A DNA stretch of 41,288 nt from positions 1 to 41,288 of the IMG/VR virus record IMGVR_UViG_3300025687_000104; one strand, 5' to 3'. Source of the DNA: a virus. The notes under the pieces are model-generated. The model ran no database searches. It was not told the DNA's origin and was given only the letters and a program-made list of their open reading frames with translations. The position numbers were made by a program, and so were the translations under genes. This document shows, one piece after another, positions 12,637 through 20,974 of the stretch. Positions within the stretch are counted from its first letter, which is position 1; each line of letters opens with the position of its first letter.

Positions 12637-13781
12637 GCGGCGTCCCTCAGCATGTCAATGGAACAGGTCGTACGGCCCACCTCGCCGTGCTCCGAGTGCA
12701 TGACGATCAGCTTCATATCCCTGCCGGACAGATACCCACCGCCTGCGGCATAGGCATCGTTCGCGGCGAGTGTTCTCACCTGCTCCACGATGCAACCGTT
12801 GAACTCAACCCTTGAGTCGTGGTGGTGGTGGCCACGGAAGAAATACCGATGCCGGGTCTTGCCCCAGTCTTCAGGTTTCTCTGTCGCCATGATGCCAGGA
12901 AGGTTCGCATCCTTCGTTTTGTCGCCATGCACGAAGCCGAGCAGGGTCTTTCCGTGCCTGATGTAATGTCGAAGGGTTGGCGCATCGTGGACAATCACCC
13001 GTGGCTCGTTTTCATAGACGTTCGCCAAAAGAACGCCCATCGCCATTCCAAGCACCGGGTCGTGGTTGCCCACCACCGGCACGAAATGCACCGTTTCATG
13101 GCGTTCCAAGGCCGTGTGGATGCACTGACGGACGGCAGACACACCAATCCGCATGACACGCTGCAAACGGGTGTCCACGTCCAGCACGTTGCCGTGGCCG
13201 GGGGTCATTCCTGCGTGGTTGTCTGCATGGAAAAAATCGCCAAGGTTCGCAATGACGCATTGCTTTGAACGCGGGCCTTGAGACACCAGATAGTCAACGG
13301 CTGCGCACAGATCGCGCTTGGCAATGTCCGTGTCGAAATCTTCGCCGCCCGTTTCCTCGCCCCAGGCATAACAACCAAAATGCGGATCACCCCATGGGAT
13401 CACCGTCATCAGTTCGTCGTTGTAGGCTTTGTCTTTAATAGGGCGCGGCCTTAATTTAGGCAAAGCCTTGGCGCTTTCCTTAACCGCCTCCATGGCGATT
13501 TCCAGCAGCCGTTCCCGGTCTGCCGTGGTCTTGACCCATTCGGCCTTAACCTCGCCATCCGGCCCGTACAGTGTGGAACGGCCCTTGACCATGTAACCAT
13601 CGGGCGAGGAACCATCGACACCCGCCCTGCCTGCAAAGCGGGTGTTACCGCTGGCAAGCCTGCTGCGGAATGTCTCGTAGGGAAGCCCAAGAACCTTCGC
13701 GGCCTCGGCCTTGGTGCCGTGCATGGCAAGGGCACTGGTGCAGTCCTGCCATTGTTCGTAAGTCACACCGGGATTGGCCAC
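12633..13781 (-). CDS. Calcineurin-like metallophosphoesterase with N-terminal HTH
   Basis: 382 residues. Residues about 5-45 form a helix-turn-helix (THGTKAEAAKVLG-type, with LPYETFRSRLASG). The rest is a metallophosphoesterase: GDPHFG (D132, H134), GDFFHADN (D182), GNHD (N239, H240), VHGD (H285) and GHHHH (318-321). Such proteins are frequent in phage late regions, and their substrate (nucleotide, nucleic acid or protein) is unknown. GTG start chosen, with AAAGG 8 bases before. Confidence 0.9.
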   Translation of the reverse strand: MANPGVTYEQWQDCTSALAMHGTKAEAAKVLGLPYETFRSRLASGNTRFAGRAGVDGSSPDGYMVKGRSTLYGPDGEVKAEWVKTTADRERLLEIAMEAVKESAKALPKLRPRPIKDKAYNDELMTVIPWGDPHFGCYAWGEETGGEDFDTDIAKRDLCAAVDYLVSQGPRSKQCVIANLGDFFHADNHAGMTPGHGNVLDVDTRLQRVMRIGVSAVRQCIHTALERHETVHFVPVVGNHDPVLGMAMGVLLANVYENEPRVIVHDAPTLRHYIRHGKTLLGFVHGDKTKDANLPGIMATEKPEDWGKTRHRYFFRGHHHHDSRVEFNGCIVEQVRTLAANDAYAAGGGYLSGRDMKLIVMHSEHGEVGRTTCSIDMLRDAA

Positions 13782-13793
13782 ATCAGGGCCTTT

Positions 13794-14027
13794 CTATTGT
13801 GTCTTGTCAACAAGCCATAAAATCAACGTGAACTCTGCGGAAACGACGGCAAGAATAGCATAAATCATCCACCGTCTCAATGCCGTTACGTCTTCACGCA
13901 GCCCGCGCATTTCCTTACGGGCTTCAGTCCATCGCTCTCCGCAACGGTCTTCGTGCGTGTCGATCTTTTGTTCTGCCCGCCGCGCGGTCTCCCGCGCTTC
14001 AAAGTCAACGCTATCATTCGCAAGCAT
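13794..14027 (-). CDS. XhlA-like membrane protein (holin accessory)
   Basis: 77 residues: an N-terminal charged coiled coil (ETARRAEQKIDTHEDRCGER and on to REDVTALRRW) and a C-terminal membrane segment (MIYAILAVVSAEFTLILWLV). This is the hemolysin XhlA-type layout found near phage lysis genes. Starts in a TGATG overlap with the upstream gene. Confidence 0.72.
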   Translation of the reverse strand: MLANDSVDFEARETARRAEQKIDTHEDRCGERWTEARKEMRGLREDVTALRRWMIYAILAVVSAEFTLILWLVDKTQ

Positions 14028-14305
14028 CACGCGCCCTCGCCAAGAACCATATCAGCGGAAACCTCGAAATAGTCCGCAAGGCACCAGACGCCGTTCACAT
14101 CAACATAGGCAAACGTCAGCAATGTGGGGACGCCATCAGCGCCGAAGGCAATGAACAGGTCGCCCGCGATTTCCTCGCGCATGACTTCGACCGCATCGGG
14201 ATACATGACGGCCATATCGTCATGCACTTCCTCTGGCGGTGTGCATTCCTGGGCGTGAGCAACAGACGCGAAAAAAACAAACAAAGCGGAGATGAGGAAC
14301 TTCAT
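14027..14305 (-). CDS. Exported small protein with Sec signal peptide
   Basis: 92 residues. MKFLISALFVFFASVAHAQE is a textbook signal peptide (cleavage after AHA). The mature part begins ECTPPEEVHDD and ends with a beta-rich segment (LLTFAYVDVNGVWCLADYFE) holding a second Cys, so a disulfide in the periplasm is likely. Similar small periplasmic proteins occur in other phages, function unknown. AAGGAG precedes the ATG. Confidence 0.75.
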   Translation of the reverse strand: MKFLISALFVFFASVAHAQECTPPEEVHDDMAVMYPDAVEVMREEIAGDLFIAFGADGVPTLLTFAYVDVNGVWCLADYFEVSADMVLGEGA

Positions 14306-14359
14306 GTCAGACTCCTTGCGCGCCACATTTAGCGCATGAATTGGTGATATGCGCAACCT

Positions 14360-14524
14360 TTAGTTGTCAATCGGAACGATGCAAAGGGCCGGATCATCGC
14401 CGCATTCCGAACACATGACGGAACCATCTTCGTACAGGTGCCACGCAGAGCAACCGCAATCACAGTGGTATTGCGCGGCTTCCTCTGGTTCATCAGCGCC
14501 GGGGAAAACGAAGATGTCAGCCAT
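14360..14524 (-). CDS. Small zinc-ribbon protein (54 aa)
   Basis: MADIFVFPGADEPEEAAQYH, then CDCGC, SAWHLYEDGSVMCSECGDDP and a short tail. The paired CxCxC and CSEC cysteines form a likely zinc ribbon; the CxCGxxxWHLxxDGxVxCxxC pattern is common in small phage proteins. It starts in a TAATG overlap with the fibre gene. The 54 bases downstream (14306-14359) hold the next gene's ribosome site and nothing else evident. Confidence 0.78.
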   Translation of the reverse strand: MADIFVFPGADEPEEAAQYHCDCGCSAWHLYEDGSVMCSECGDDPALCIVPIDN

Positions 14525-15525
14525 TACTGATCTCCAAAGCAGATCACGTTAACCGCCGCCGGGTCGCCTGCGGTTCCGACTGAGTTCTGCACCAGAACGG
14601 TCAGTGCGCCCGCTGTAATGGCGGTGATGTAGGGCGCATTCGTTCCGCTTGGAACTTGAGTAGTTGCTGTGCATGTGTATGTGGCCGATGAGAAGTCTGT
14701 ATCCCATTCCACAGTGTAGTTTCCAGTCCCGTTGTACGCCACAGACGCTACATTCTGCCCAGTCACATTGCCGATGGCTGAGCCGGGGACAGTGAACCGA
14801 ACAAACCCCTTCGCGGCGTAGGGTGAAGCAACAACCTGATCTGGTGTAACTGTCCTGGTGGACGCGAGGCTTTCCATATCAGACTGGTCAGCGTTTTCCT
14901 GAACGCCTGTTACCGAAGTGGACGCCACAGGAAGGTTGCTCCATGACGCATTTGCGCCGTTCGAGTACAAGAACTGGCCTGGCGTGCCTATGGGTAGGCG
15001 CGCCCCATCGCCGGAACTATTGCCTCGAATCAAATCCCCTTCATTTGCGATAAGCTCGTTAATGCTCGTTGTGATAACTGGGGAAAGAAGCTGAAAACTC
15101 GACCCGTTATAGACCACTTCGGCCTTCATACCTGTGTCAAGGTCGCCCGCCTCCAGATTCGCGCCGTTCTCCTTGCGGATTGCGACTGCGCCGAGGCTAT
15201 CGACGTTCAAAGTCACAGCACCGTCGTTATCCGTGTGAACATCAAAGCACAGCTTTAGCCCATCATAGTAACTCGTCAGTGTCCGTGCGGCGGAAAGCGT
15301 CCAGGCAGACGAAGACCCGGCAGAAGCAATGGAACAGGATTGGTCCTGCGACCACCGGGCGTTCGCGCCCTGCACGGCCCTGATTGCATCATTAACCAAC
15401 GCAGGCGACATATTTTCGGGGGCCAAATCGACATTGGAATTGTCAACGGCGTTCCAGTCCTGCACTTCAGCGGCAAGGGCGGGGATGGCAAGAAGTGCAA
15501 GCGCCGCGATAATGTAGCGTTTCAT
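14524..15525 (-). CDS. Tail-fibre-type protein with a Sec signal peptide
   Basis: 333 residues. MKRYIIAALALLAIPALAAE is a clear signal peptide. The next part (NVDLAPENMSPALVNDAIRA) is the motif of phage fibre proteins (EGMxPSxVNxxxRA), followed by the beta-rich segments TSYYDGLKLCFDVHTDNDGA and TLNVDSLGAVAIRKENGANL, also typical fibre repeats. The C-terminal third is beta-rich (TVEWDTDFSSATYTC) and may bind ligand. A fibre module behind an export signal is unexpected in a virion protein: it may be secreted or surface-displayed. GAGG precedes the ATG. Confidence 0.8.
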   Translation of the reverse strand: MKRYIIAALALLAIPALAAEVQDWNAVDNSNVDLAPENMSPALVNDAIRAVQGANARWSQDQSCSIASAGSSSAWTLSAARTLTSYYDGLKLCFDVHTDNDGAVTLNVDSLGAVAIRKENGANLEAGDLDTGMKAEVVYNGSSFQLLSPVITTSINELIANEGDLIRGNSSGDGARLPIGTPGQFLYSNGANASWSNLPVASTSVTGVQENADQSDMESLASTRTVTPDQVVASPYAAKGFVRFTVPGSAIGNVTGQNVASVAYNGTGNYTVEWDTDFSSATYTCTATTQVPSGTNAPYITAITAGALTVLVQNSVGTAGDPAAVNVICFGDQ

Positions 15526-15532
15526 GTGAACC

Positions 15533-17698
15533 TCAATATGGGGAAAGAAGGCCGCTCATAGGAGAGGCTTGCTGTGCGGGAGGGGGGGCAGACAGAAGGC
15601 CACGGTTCATTCCCGCAGAAGGAGACTGCAACATGGGCTGCACTGCCGAAGGCGGCGCAGATTGCGTTGATTCTGGCGCGGGATTGACAGGATGACTGGC
15701 TTCAATGAGCTGGTGGATTTCATCTGCAATGGTCGGCTCAGCTTCTGCAACCATATAAAGGCGACCAAGCCATGAAGCCGCCTCATCAATCGCGCCGCGC
15801 CCACGGGCCATTGTCAGGTTCCCGGAACCCAATGGAACGTCTGCAAGCCATCGAACAAAGCGGGGATTTGTCAGTAGCTTTGCAGCGGTGCGCGGGGCAA
15901 TCAATGACCCGACAAGGGCGTATGCGCCGTCTCTGGGGTCGCCGGTCATGGCCGTACCTGCGCCCGAGAACAACAGCGCGGAAATCAGGGTTCGCGTAGT
16001 GCCGGACGAGTTCCGTAAAAGGTCAAGGTTCCGCTCTGACCCAAGAACCTTAGCAAGATTGTCCAATTCCGATTTCAGGTCACCGTAGCGTGTGCCAGAA
16101 AAAACAGCGTTCTTGGCCGAATCAGACATCTTTCGCCAGTTGGTGAGGAACGAAGCTGCGCTGAAATCCTCTGCACTCGCACCAGGTTTGGCACCGCCCA
16201 TGTCCTCAAGAAGTCCAAGAACGTAAACGTCCCATGACTCTTCCGGCATTGACGATCTGATCTGGAACAGCGATGAAATGTCTTCAGACGCCCGCCCGCT
16301 TGTCGCGAGCCGTTGAACCCTGCCGAAAACAGATTCGCCCGCCATATCCGGCTTGAGAATGTCAGACAGCGCCCCTTCAATTCTGGATATTCCGGCGCTG
16401 TGAAAGTCGTTGGCCTGCCTAAATGCGGTTACGGCATCCGGCCCTGCCGCTTCGGCAGCGGCTTCAAGATCGCGGGACAGTGCGGCATAGATGGAATTTA
16501 GATCGGCACGTTTAGCGCCGTTAGTCATGATGGAAGGTGAAGACAACTCCCTGCCGATGAAAGACCGCAACTCCTTCGCCTGCGCCCACGTCAGAGTCCC
16601 GCCCGCCTCCTCAATCGCCGTAGCAAATTTAGCCATAATCGGGTCGGTTAGAGCAGCACCTAAAGCGGGCGCGGGGTTGGCCGGGTCTGAGAACACCTTT
16701 GCCCTGGAAGAAAGGGCTTCTGCGGTATTCGTCATCTGCAATACGGAATTATCAGGCAGGGCGCTATCAAGTGCGCCGTATAATTCAGTGGCCCTAGCGG
16801 TGAAGTCGGAAACGAAATCACTGCCCCCCTGCTGCAATGCCTCACCTGCGCCAACCCGTCCGGGGCGAAGGCCAACTGAAGATGCCGTCGGGACGTTGCC
16901 GCCGATCCTTTCGACTGCGGCTTCGATTTCATTGAGGCGCGTTAGGCGGGCTTGCTCAATGACACCCATGCTGCCGGGAATGTTGGCAAGACCCTGCTCC
17001 ATGGCCTGAAGTGTGTTGTTTCCCGTCACCGCACCGGCAGAGTTGGGCGTCACGCCCGCCCGGTCATAGCCTCGCAAGGCATTTTGTATGTTGTCGCCAA
17101 ATGCGGTATTTCGCAGCCCCGCAGCGGTTTTGCGAAGTGCAGTTGTTGCGGCTTGCCCAAGACCTTCGCCCACCGCGCCGCCGAAAACATCAACGCCGCC
17201 CTGCAAGACCTTTTCGCCGGTGCCGCGTGTGTCTACGGTGCCAAGTAATGGCCCGGCCAAAAAATCATAAAGGCTTCCGGCCATGCCGGTTCCTACACCA
17301 GCACCGACGACAGCACCCAGACCTGGCCCAACAGGACCAGAGACGACAGCACTCGGCGCTGCCATCACTGCGCCAGCTCCCGCACCGATGCCGCCACCCA
17401 CCATTTCAGCGGTTTCCCGGCCAACGCTCGCAACGTCGCCAATGTCAAGCCCCTCGGGATTGTAGAGTGTCAAGCGCCCCGTGTTGCCGTTGAAGAACAT
17501 GAAATTATCTTCACCGAACGGCTGTGCGTCAGGGTAGAAATTACGAAGCGTTGCAAGACGGTCTTCAGGCGTGTGGGCAGAACCAACGGACTGGCGGACA
17601 CCAGCGGGCGCACCCGTGGTCTTGTCCATGATCTTTTCAAGGTCAATCTGAACATCCGAAAGGTAGGAATTGCCAAGTTCAATAATTTCTTCAGCCAT
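15533..17698 (-). CDS. Large internal virion/ejection protein
   Basis: 721 residues. Glycine/alanine-rich hydrophobic stretches (about 97-145, GGGIGAGAGAVMAAPSAVV and on) suggest insertion into the host membrane; long helical regions follow (ELRSFIGRELSS, DLEAAAEAAGPDAVTAFRQA), with a Pro/Ser/Gln-rich tail. This is the pattern of podovirus proteins ejected with the DNA to make a channel across the envelope. Starts in an 8-base overlap (GATGGCTGA) with the preceding gene. No lytic motif seen. Confidence 0.75.
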   Translation of the reverse strand: MAEEIIELGNSYLSDVQIDLEKIMDKTTGAPAGVRQSVGSAHTPEDRLATLRNFYPDAQPFGEDNFMFFNGNTGRLTLYNPEGLDIGDVASVGRETAEMVGGGIGAGAGAVMAAPSAVVSGPVGPGLGAVVGAGVGTGMAGSLYDFLAGPLLGTVDTRGTGEKVLQGGVDVFGGAVGEGLGQAATTALRKTAAGLRNTAFGDNIQNALRGYDRAGVTPNSAGAVTGNNTLQAMEQGLANIPGSMGVIEQARLTRLNEIEAAVERIGGNVPTASSVGLRPGRVGAGEALQQGGSDFVSDFTARATELYGALDSALPDNSVLQMTNTAEALSSRAKVFSDPANPAPALGAALTDPIMAKFATAIEEAGGTLTWAQAKELRSFIGRELSSPSIMTNGAKRADLNSIYAALSRDLEAAAEAAGPDAVTAFRQANDFHSAGISRIEGALSDILKPDMAGESVFGRVQRLATSGRASEDISSLFQIRSSMPEESWDVYVLGLLEDMGGAKPGASAEDFSAASFLTNWRKMSDSAKNAVFSGTRYGDLKSELDNLAKVLGSERNLDLLRNSSGTTRTLISALLFSGAGTAMTGDPRDGAYALVGSLIAPRTAAKLLTNPRFVRWLADVPLGSGNLTMARGRGAIDEAASWLGRLYMVAEAEPTIADEIHQLIEASHPVNPAPESTQSAPPSAVQPMLQSPSAGMNRGLLSAPPPAQQASPMSGLLSPY

Positions 17699-19262
17699 CG
17701 TTGTTCACCAGGGCAAATGAGGTTCCATCAGGGCGAATGTAGACCGGGTAGCCCTCGGGCGTATAAGTTCCCGTGAATGTGCCGTCGTCTCGCACGGGTG
17801 CCGGTGCAGTTGGTGCGTCCTGGGCCGACCCACCGTCCTGCGCGGGCTGAGCGATACCATATTGTTCGTCAAGGATAGTTCGGGCTGCACCGAGTTTCTC
17901 TGAGATAACGTCAAACTGCGCTGCGAACCCCTCTGGTCCCATCAGTATTCCTCTGGAAAAGAATGATGTTGGGTCGGCTGTCATGTCTTCGAGCAAATCC
18001 ATGTCAGGCCCAGTGAGGACGCCAAGTTCAAACAGCTCTTTCATTTCCATCATCAGGTCTGTTCTGGCTGCGGCTACTTTAATGCTTGCTGGAGAAGTCG
18101 GGTCCAGAAGTTCTTCCCTGCCGAGCATTTGCCCGTTTGGCATTAGAATACTCCGGTAGGCGTTAAGGGCCGCCTCGACCCTGCTAATAACTGTGTTGCC
18201 TGCGTTATAGGCGCGCTGATCCTCCAGCGGGAGTTCATCAGATTTCACGACTTGAACGCCACCGCTCCTGTCGTTCACCGTAGGCGTCTCTGCTACCGGA
18301 GATGCGTCTGTTGGCATCGGGGGCGCACCAATAGTCCCATCGGATGGCAAAATGAACGTAGGCTCAGGAAACATGCTCATGTCCGGCGTGATGTACGTTG
18401 TTGTATTTGTTGCTGGATTGTAGCTGTATTTCGGAGCGCCCAAAATGCTATAAGCAATAGCATAATCCTGAGAGTTGGAGTCGGCGGTGCGGAGAGTGTT
18501 GATGAGTTGAATGTCCATCGCGCTCCCACCAAAAGGAGAGCCGCCGCCATCTTCAGGCATACCTGAAACCATGCCAACGGCATCGGTGTCCCACATAAAC
18601 GTCTTTTGCCCCGTGTTTGGGTCAACCACTTCCACCAACCTCCGCGCGGGGGGAGCATCAGGCGTTTTCCCATAGTTGGGGTCATAACCCGGAAGCGGCT
18701 GGATGCCCGCTGCGGGATTGTTCGGGTCCACAGGGCCAAAGCCTGTTGGGATGTTGATGCCGTCCCACGGGTCGGTTTCTCGGTATTCCGTCCATCCGTT
18801 TGCAATTGCGTCGTTATACGTTCCCATCACAATTTCGCCTGTTGGCGTCTTAAATGTGCCGGTCTGATTGGATTTAAGCAGGTCCGGCTGCGCAAACAGA
18901 CTGTCACCCAGCAAGCCCATACCGATTTCAGGCGGCGCGAGGCGGATAAACTCCATCTGTTCGGGCGACATTCCAGCGCCAAACTCGGGGCTTTCCATGT
19001 AAGCCTGCATAGCAGCCTCACGTTCACGCTCTGCCATCATGTCCTGCATCTGCATCTGCTGGTCAAGGCTCTGCTGCATCATCGGGCCAGCCTGTGCCAA
19101 TCCCTGCGCCATGATCCTGCCGTATTGGCCGGGGTCGGTTGAGGGCGCGCCCGCTGCCATCATTGTACCGCCCAACAGCCCAAGGGACTGCATACCGGCC
19201 TTGTAACGCATATCTTCTGGATACGGGCTGTTCGTCTGCTGGAAGAAATCAAGAATACCCAT
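17691..19262 (-). CDS. Internal virion/ejection protein
   Basis: 523 residues. N-terminus MGILDFFQQTNSPYPEDMRY, then a Gly/Met-rich hydrophobic helix (LGLLGGTMMAAGAP), a Met/Gln-rich helix (MMQQSLDQQMQMQDMMAERE), a Pro/Asp/Gly-rich middle and a helical C-terminal half (AYNAGNTVISRVEAALNAYR). Second member of the ejection set. TAATG overlap with the upstream gene. Confidence 0.72.
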   Translation of the reverse strand: MGILDFFQQTNSPYPEDMRYKAGMQSLGLLGGTMMAAGAPSTDPGQYGRIMAQGLAQAGPMMQQSLDQQMQMQDMMAEREREAAMQAYMESPEFGAGMSPEQMEFIRLAPPEIGMGLLGDSLFAQPDLLKSNQTGTFKTPTGEIVMGTYNDAIANGWTEYRETDPWDGINIPTGFGPVDPNNPAAGIQPLPGYDPNYGKTPDAPPARRLVEVVDPNTGQKTFMWDTDAVGMVSGMPEDGGGSPFGGSAMDIQLINTLRTADSNSQDYAIAYSILGAPKYSYNPATNTTTYITPDMSMFPEPTFILPSDGTIGAPPMPTDASPVAETPTVNDRSGGVQVVKSDELPLEDQRAYNAGNTVISRVEAALNAYRSILMPNGQMLGREELLDPTSPASIKVAAARTDLMMEMKELFELGVLTGPDMDLLEDMTADPTSFFSRGILMGPEGFAAQFDVISEKLGAARTILDEQYGIAQPAQDGGSAQDAPTAPAPVRDDGTFTGTYTPEGYPVYIRPDGTSFALVNNDG

Positions 19263-20086
19263 TAGCCTATCAAACCTCCAAGGAGTCCAACACCTGCGCC
19301 GATACCTGCACCCCACGGTCCTGGGGCAATCATTGCGCCCGTTGATGCGCCCGAAAGCGCACCGCCAAGGCCCATTGCAAGACCGTTGCTGTAGATCGGC
19401 TGATTGGCCGCGCCGGTCGTGGTGCCGCCATAGTTGCCGCCGATACGTGCCAAGTAGTCATTCAAGAGCATGTCAGGCATCGTTTCGTTGTAGTTGAACC
19501 GGGCGATGTCTGCATTGAGCACGTTCTGTGCCTGACCCTGCCGCTGTGCGCCGACCTGACCAAGCTGGGCAATGTCAACGTAATCCTGGTTCGCAAGGCC
19601 CGGTGCAAGCTGCGCCGCCTGCATCTGCCGCCCGCGCTCGTTCTCGTATGCACCAAACTCCACAGGGGCCAGCCCTTCGGTGATGCCGCGCCCAAGGCTT
19701 TCGGCATACCCGGCAGACGGGCCACGGTTGCCCGCGTTGTAGATCGAATCCACACGCTGGCGCACGTCACCCGCGACACGATCCGACAGTGCCGGAATGG
19801 CCTCGTTCATGTAGCCACCGTTCAGGGTGTCATAAACGCTGCTCTGTGCCGCGAAGTTTAGGGGGTTGCCCTGCATGGCGCGGTTTTCACCGGCCTGCAA
19901 CGCCATCTCTGTCTGAGGCGCGAACGGCGTAACCGTGGATTCAGGGAAATAGGCAGGACCGCCGCTGCGGTAGCGGTTCTGTGACTCCCTGAAAATGTCC
20001 TGAAGGTAGGGAGCCTGTGCCGACCACGGCTCTGCCGTCTCGGTCCGCGTGGTTGTTTGCTGTCCGCTCTGTCCACCGCCAGCCAT
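19262..20086 (-). CDS. Internal virion protein, Gly-rich C-terminus
   Basis: 274 residues. ETAEPWSAQAPYLQDIFRES, then YFPESTVTPFAPQTEMAL is a recognisable opening in podovirus internal proteins. The end is a glycine zipper (GGALSGASTGAMIAPGPW, then GAGIGAGVGLLGGLIG) able to enter membranes. Third member of the ejection cassette; TAATG overlap with upstream. Confidence 0.75.
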   Translation of the reverse strand: MAGGGQSGQQTTTRTETAEPWSAQAPYLQDIFRESQNRYRSGGPAYFPESTVTPFAPQTEMALQAGENRAMQGNPLNFAAQSSVYDTLNGGYMNEAIPALSDRVAGDVRQRVDSIYNAGNRGPSAGYAESLGRGITEGLAPVEFGAYENERGRQMQAAQLAPGLANQDYVDIAQLGQVGAQRQGQAQNVLNADIARFNYNETMPDMLLNDYLARIGGNYGGTTTGAANQPIYSNGLAMGLGGALSGASTGAMIAPGPWGAGIGAGVGLLGGLIG

Positions 20087-20508
20087 TAGTAACGCCCTCC
20101 ACCGCCAGCGGGGCCGCCGCTCTGGCCTCCCGGTCCTCCGGGAGTGCCCCGGCCTCTGTTCATGCCGGGGCCAATACCGGGACCGGACGGCCTGCCTCTG
20201 TTCACGTTGGGGCCAAGCCCTGCGGGGCCACGCTGCCCACCACCGAAGCCACCGCCACGACCGGGACCGGCAGCGCCATCACGGCCACCCTGCCCACGGA
20301 ACGGCGCACGGGGCGACAACAGGCCCTGCGGCTGCATAAGTGCCATGGGTGCCTGAGTCGGCATCACACGCTGCTGCTGCGGCACGTTGAACGTGCGCGG
20401 GATGATGGGTGCCGACTGATTCGCGAACATCTGGTTCCCGCTGGGCTGATACCCGTTAAGGAAACGAGCCGTCCCGAAATTCAGTGGATTTCCGATGAAG
20501 GGATACAT
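20086..20508 (-). CDS. Gly/Arg/Pro-rich low-complexity protein
   Basis: 140 residues. Start chosen at MYPFIGNPLNFGTARFLNGY, behind AAGGAAG. The N-terminal half is Gln/Pro-rich; the C-terminal half is an RG/PG-rich, disordered tail (GRGGGFGGGQRGPAGLGPNV and on). RGG-like tails can bind nucleic acid. Between the tail and ejection genes, so it may be packaged and associated with DNA, which is inference. Confidence 0.65.
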   Translation of the reverse strand: MYPFIGNPLNFGTARFLNGYQPSGNQMFANQSAPIIPRTFNVPQQQRVMPTQAPMALMQPQGLLSPRAPFRGQGGRDGAAGPGRGGGFGGGQRGPAGLGPNVNRGRPSGPGIGPGMNRGRGTPGGPGGQSGGPAGGGGRY

Positions 20509-20885
20509 GGTAGGGTCTTCCTTACGTGGACTTGACATTGTTCATAATCAGGGAGGGCGCGGAGCCATCCCTTGCGGCCCATGACTTCGACTGCATCGCA
20601 CTCGTGCCAAACGGCCCATTCCTCCACAAACGGGAGGTTTTCTCTCAGGTCATCCAGATCACCGCCCGCCAGGACAATCAGGCACGTCCTGCGGCGCGGG
20701 TACTGAACTAGGGTTGTGACGGCCACAGACTTGTCCGTGGCCCACATCTGCATTTGCCCCGCCCTGACGGCATCAAAAATGTCTGTCAGTTCGTATTCGC
20801 CGTTTCCGTAGGACAGAGCCTCTTCGATCCTGCTAACGTGCTTGGGCCACGCCTCTGTGATCCCGCTTGATGGTACGCCGATCAT
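20481..20885 (-). CDS. GNAT-like phage protein
   Basis: 134 residues, start MIGVPSSGITEAW. The core (AVRAGQMQMWATDKSVAVTT, then LIVLAGGDLDDLRENLPFVE, CDAVEVMGRKGWLRAL) matches a widespread phage family next to tail and internal-protein genes, sometimes described as acetyltransferase-like (T7 gp13 type). Whether it acetylates anything is unknown. Its 3' end overlaps the next gene by 28 bases. Confidence 0.72.
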   Translation of the reverse strand: MIGVPSSGITEAWPKHVSRIEEALSYGNGEYELTDIFDAVRAGQMQMWATDKSVAVTTLVQYPRRRTCLIVLAGGDLDDLRENLPFVEEWAVWHECDAVEVMGRKGWLRALPDYEQCQVHVRKTLPCIPSSEIH

Positions 20886-20974
20886 GGATTGAATGCCCTC
20901 GATTTTATTAAGCCTGCGGCGGAAATGGCGGGAGCCGCGCACAATGGCGGGACGATGATATATGTGTAAATCAT
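20882..20974 (-). CDS. 30-residue hydrophobic bridging peptide
   Basis: MIYTYIIVPPLCAAPAISAA, then GLIKSRAFNP. ATGA overlaps the tailspike stop at its start and the GNAT-like gene start at its end, so it exactly fills the gap. The first 22 residues are hydrophobic enough for one membrane span. Either a coupling ORF or a real micro-membrane protein. Confidence 0.45.
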   Translation of the reverse strand: MIYTYIIVPPLCAAPAISAAGLIKSRAFNP

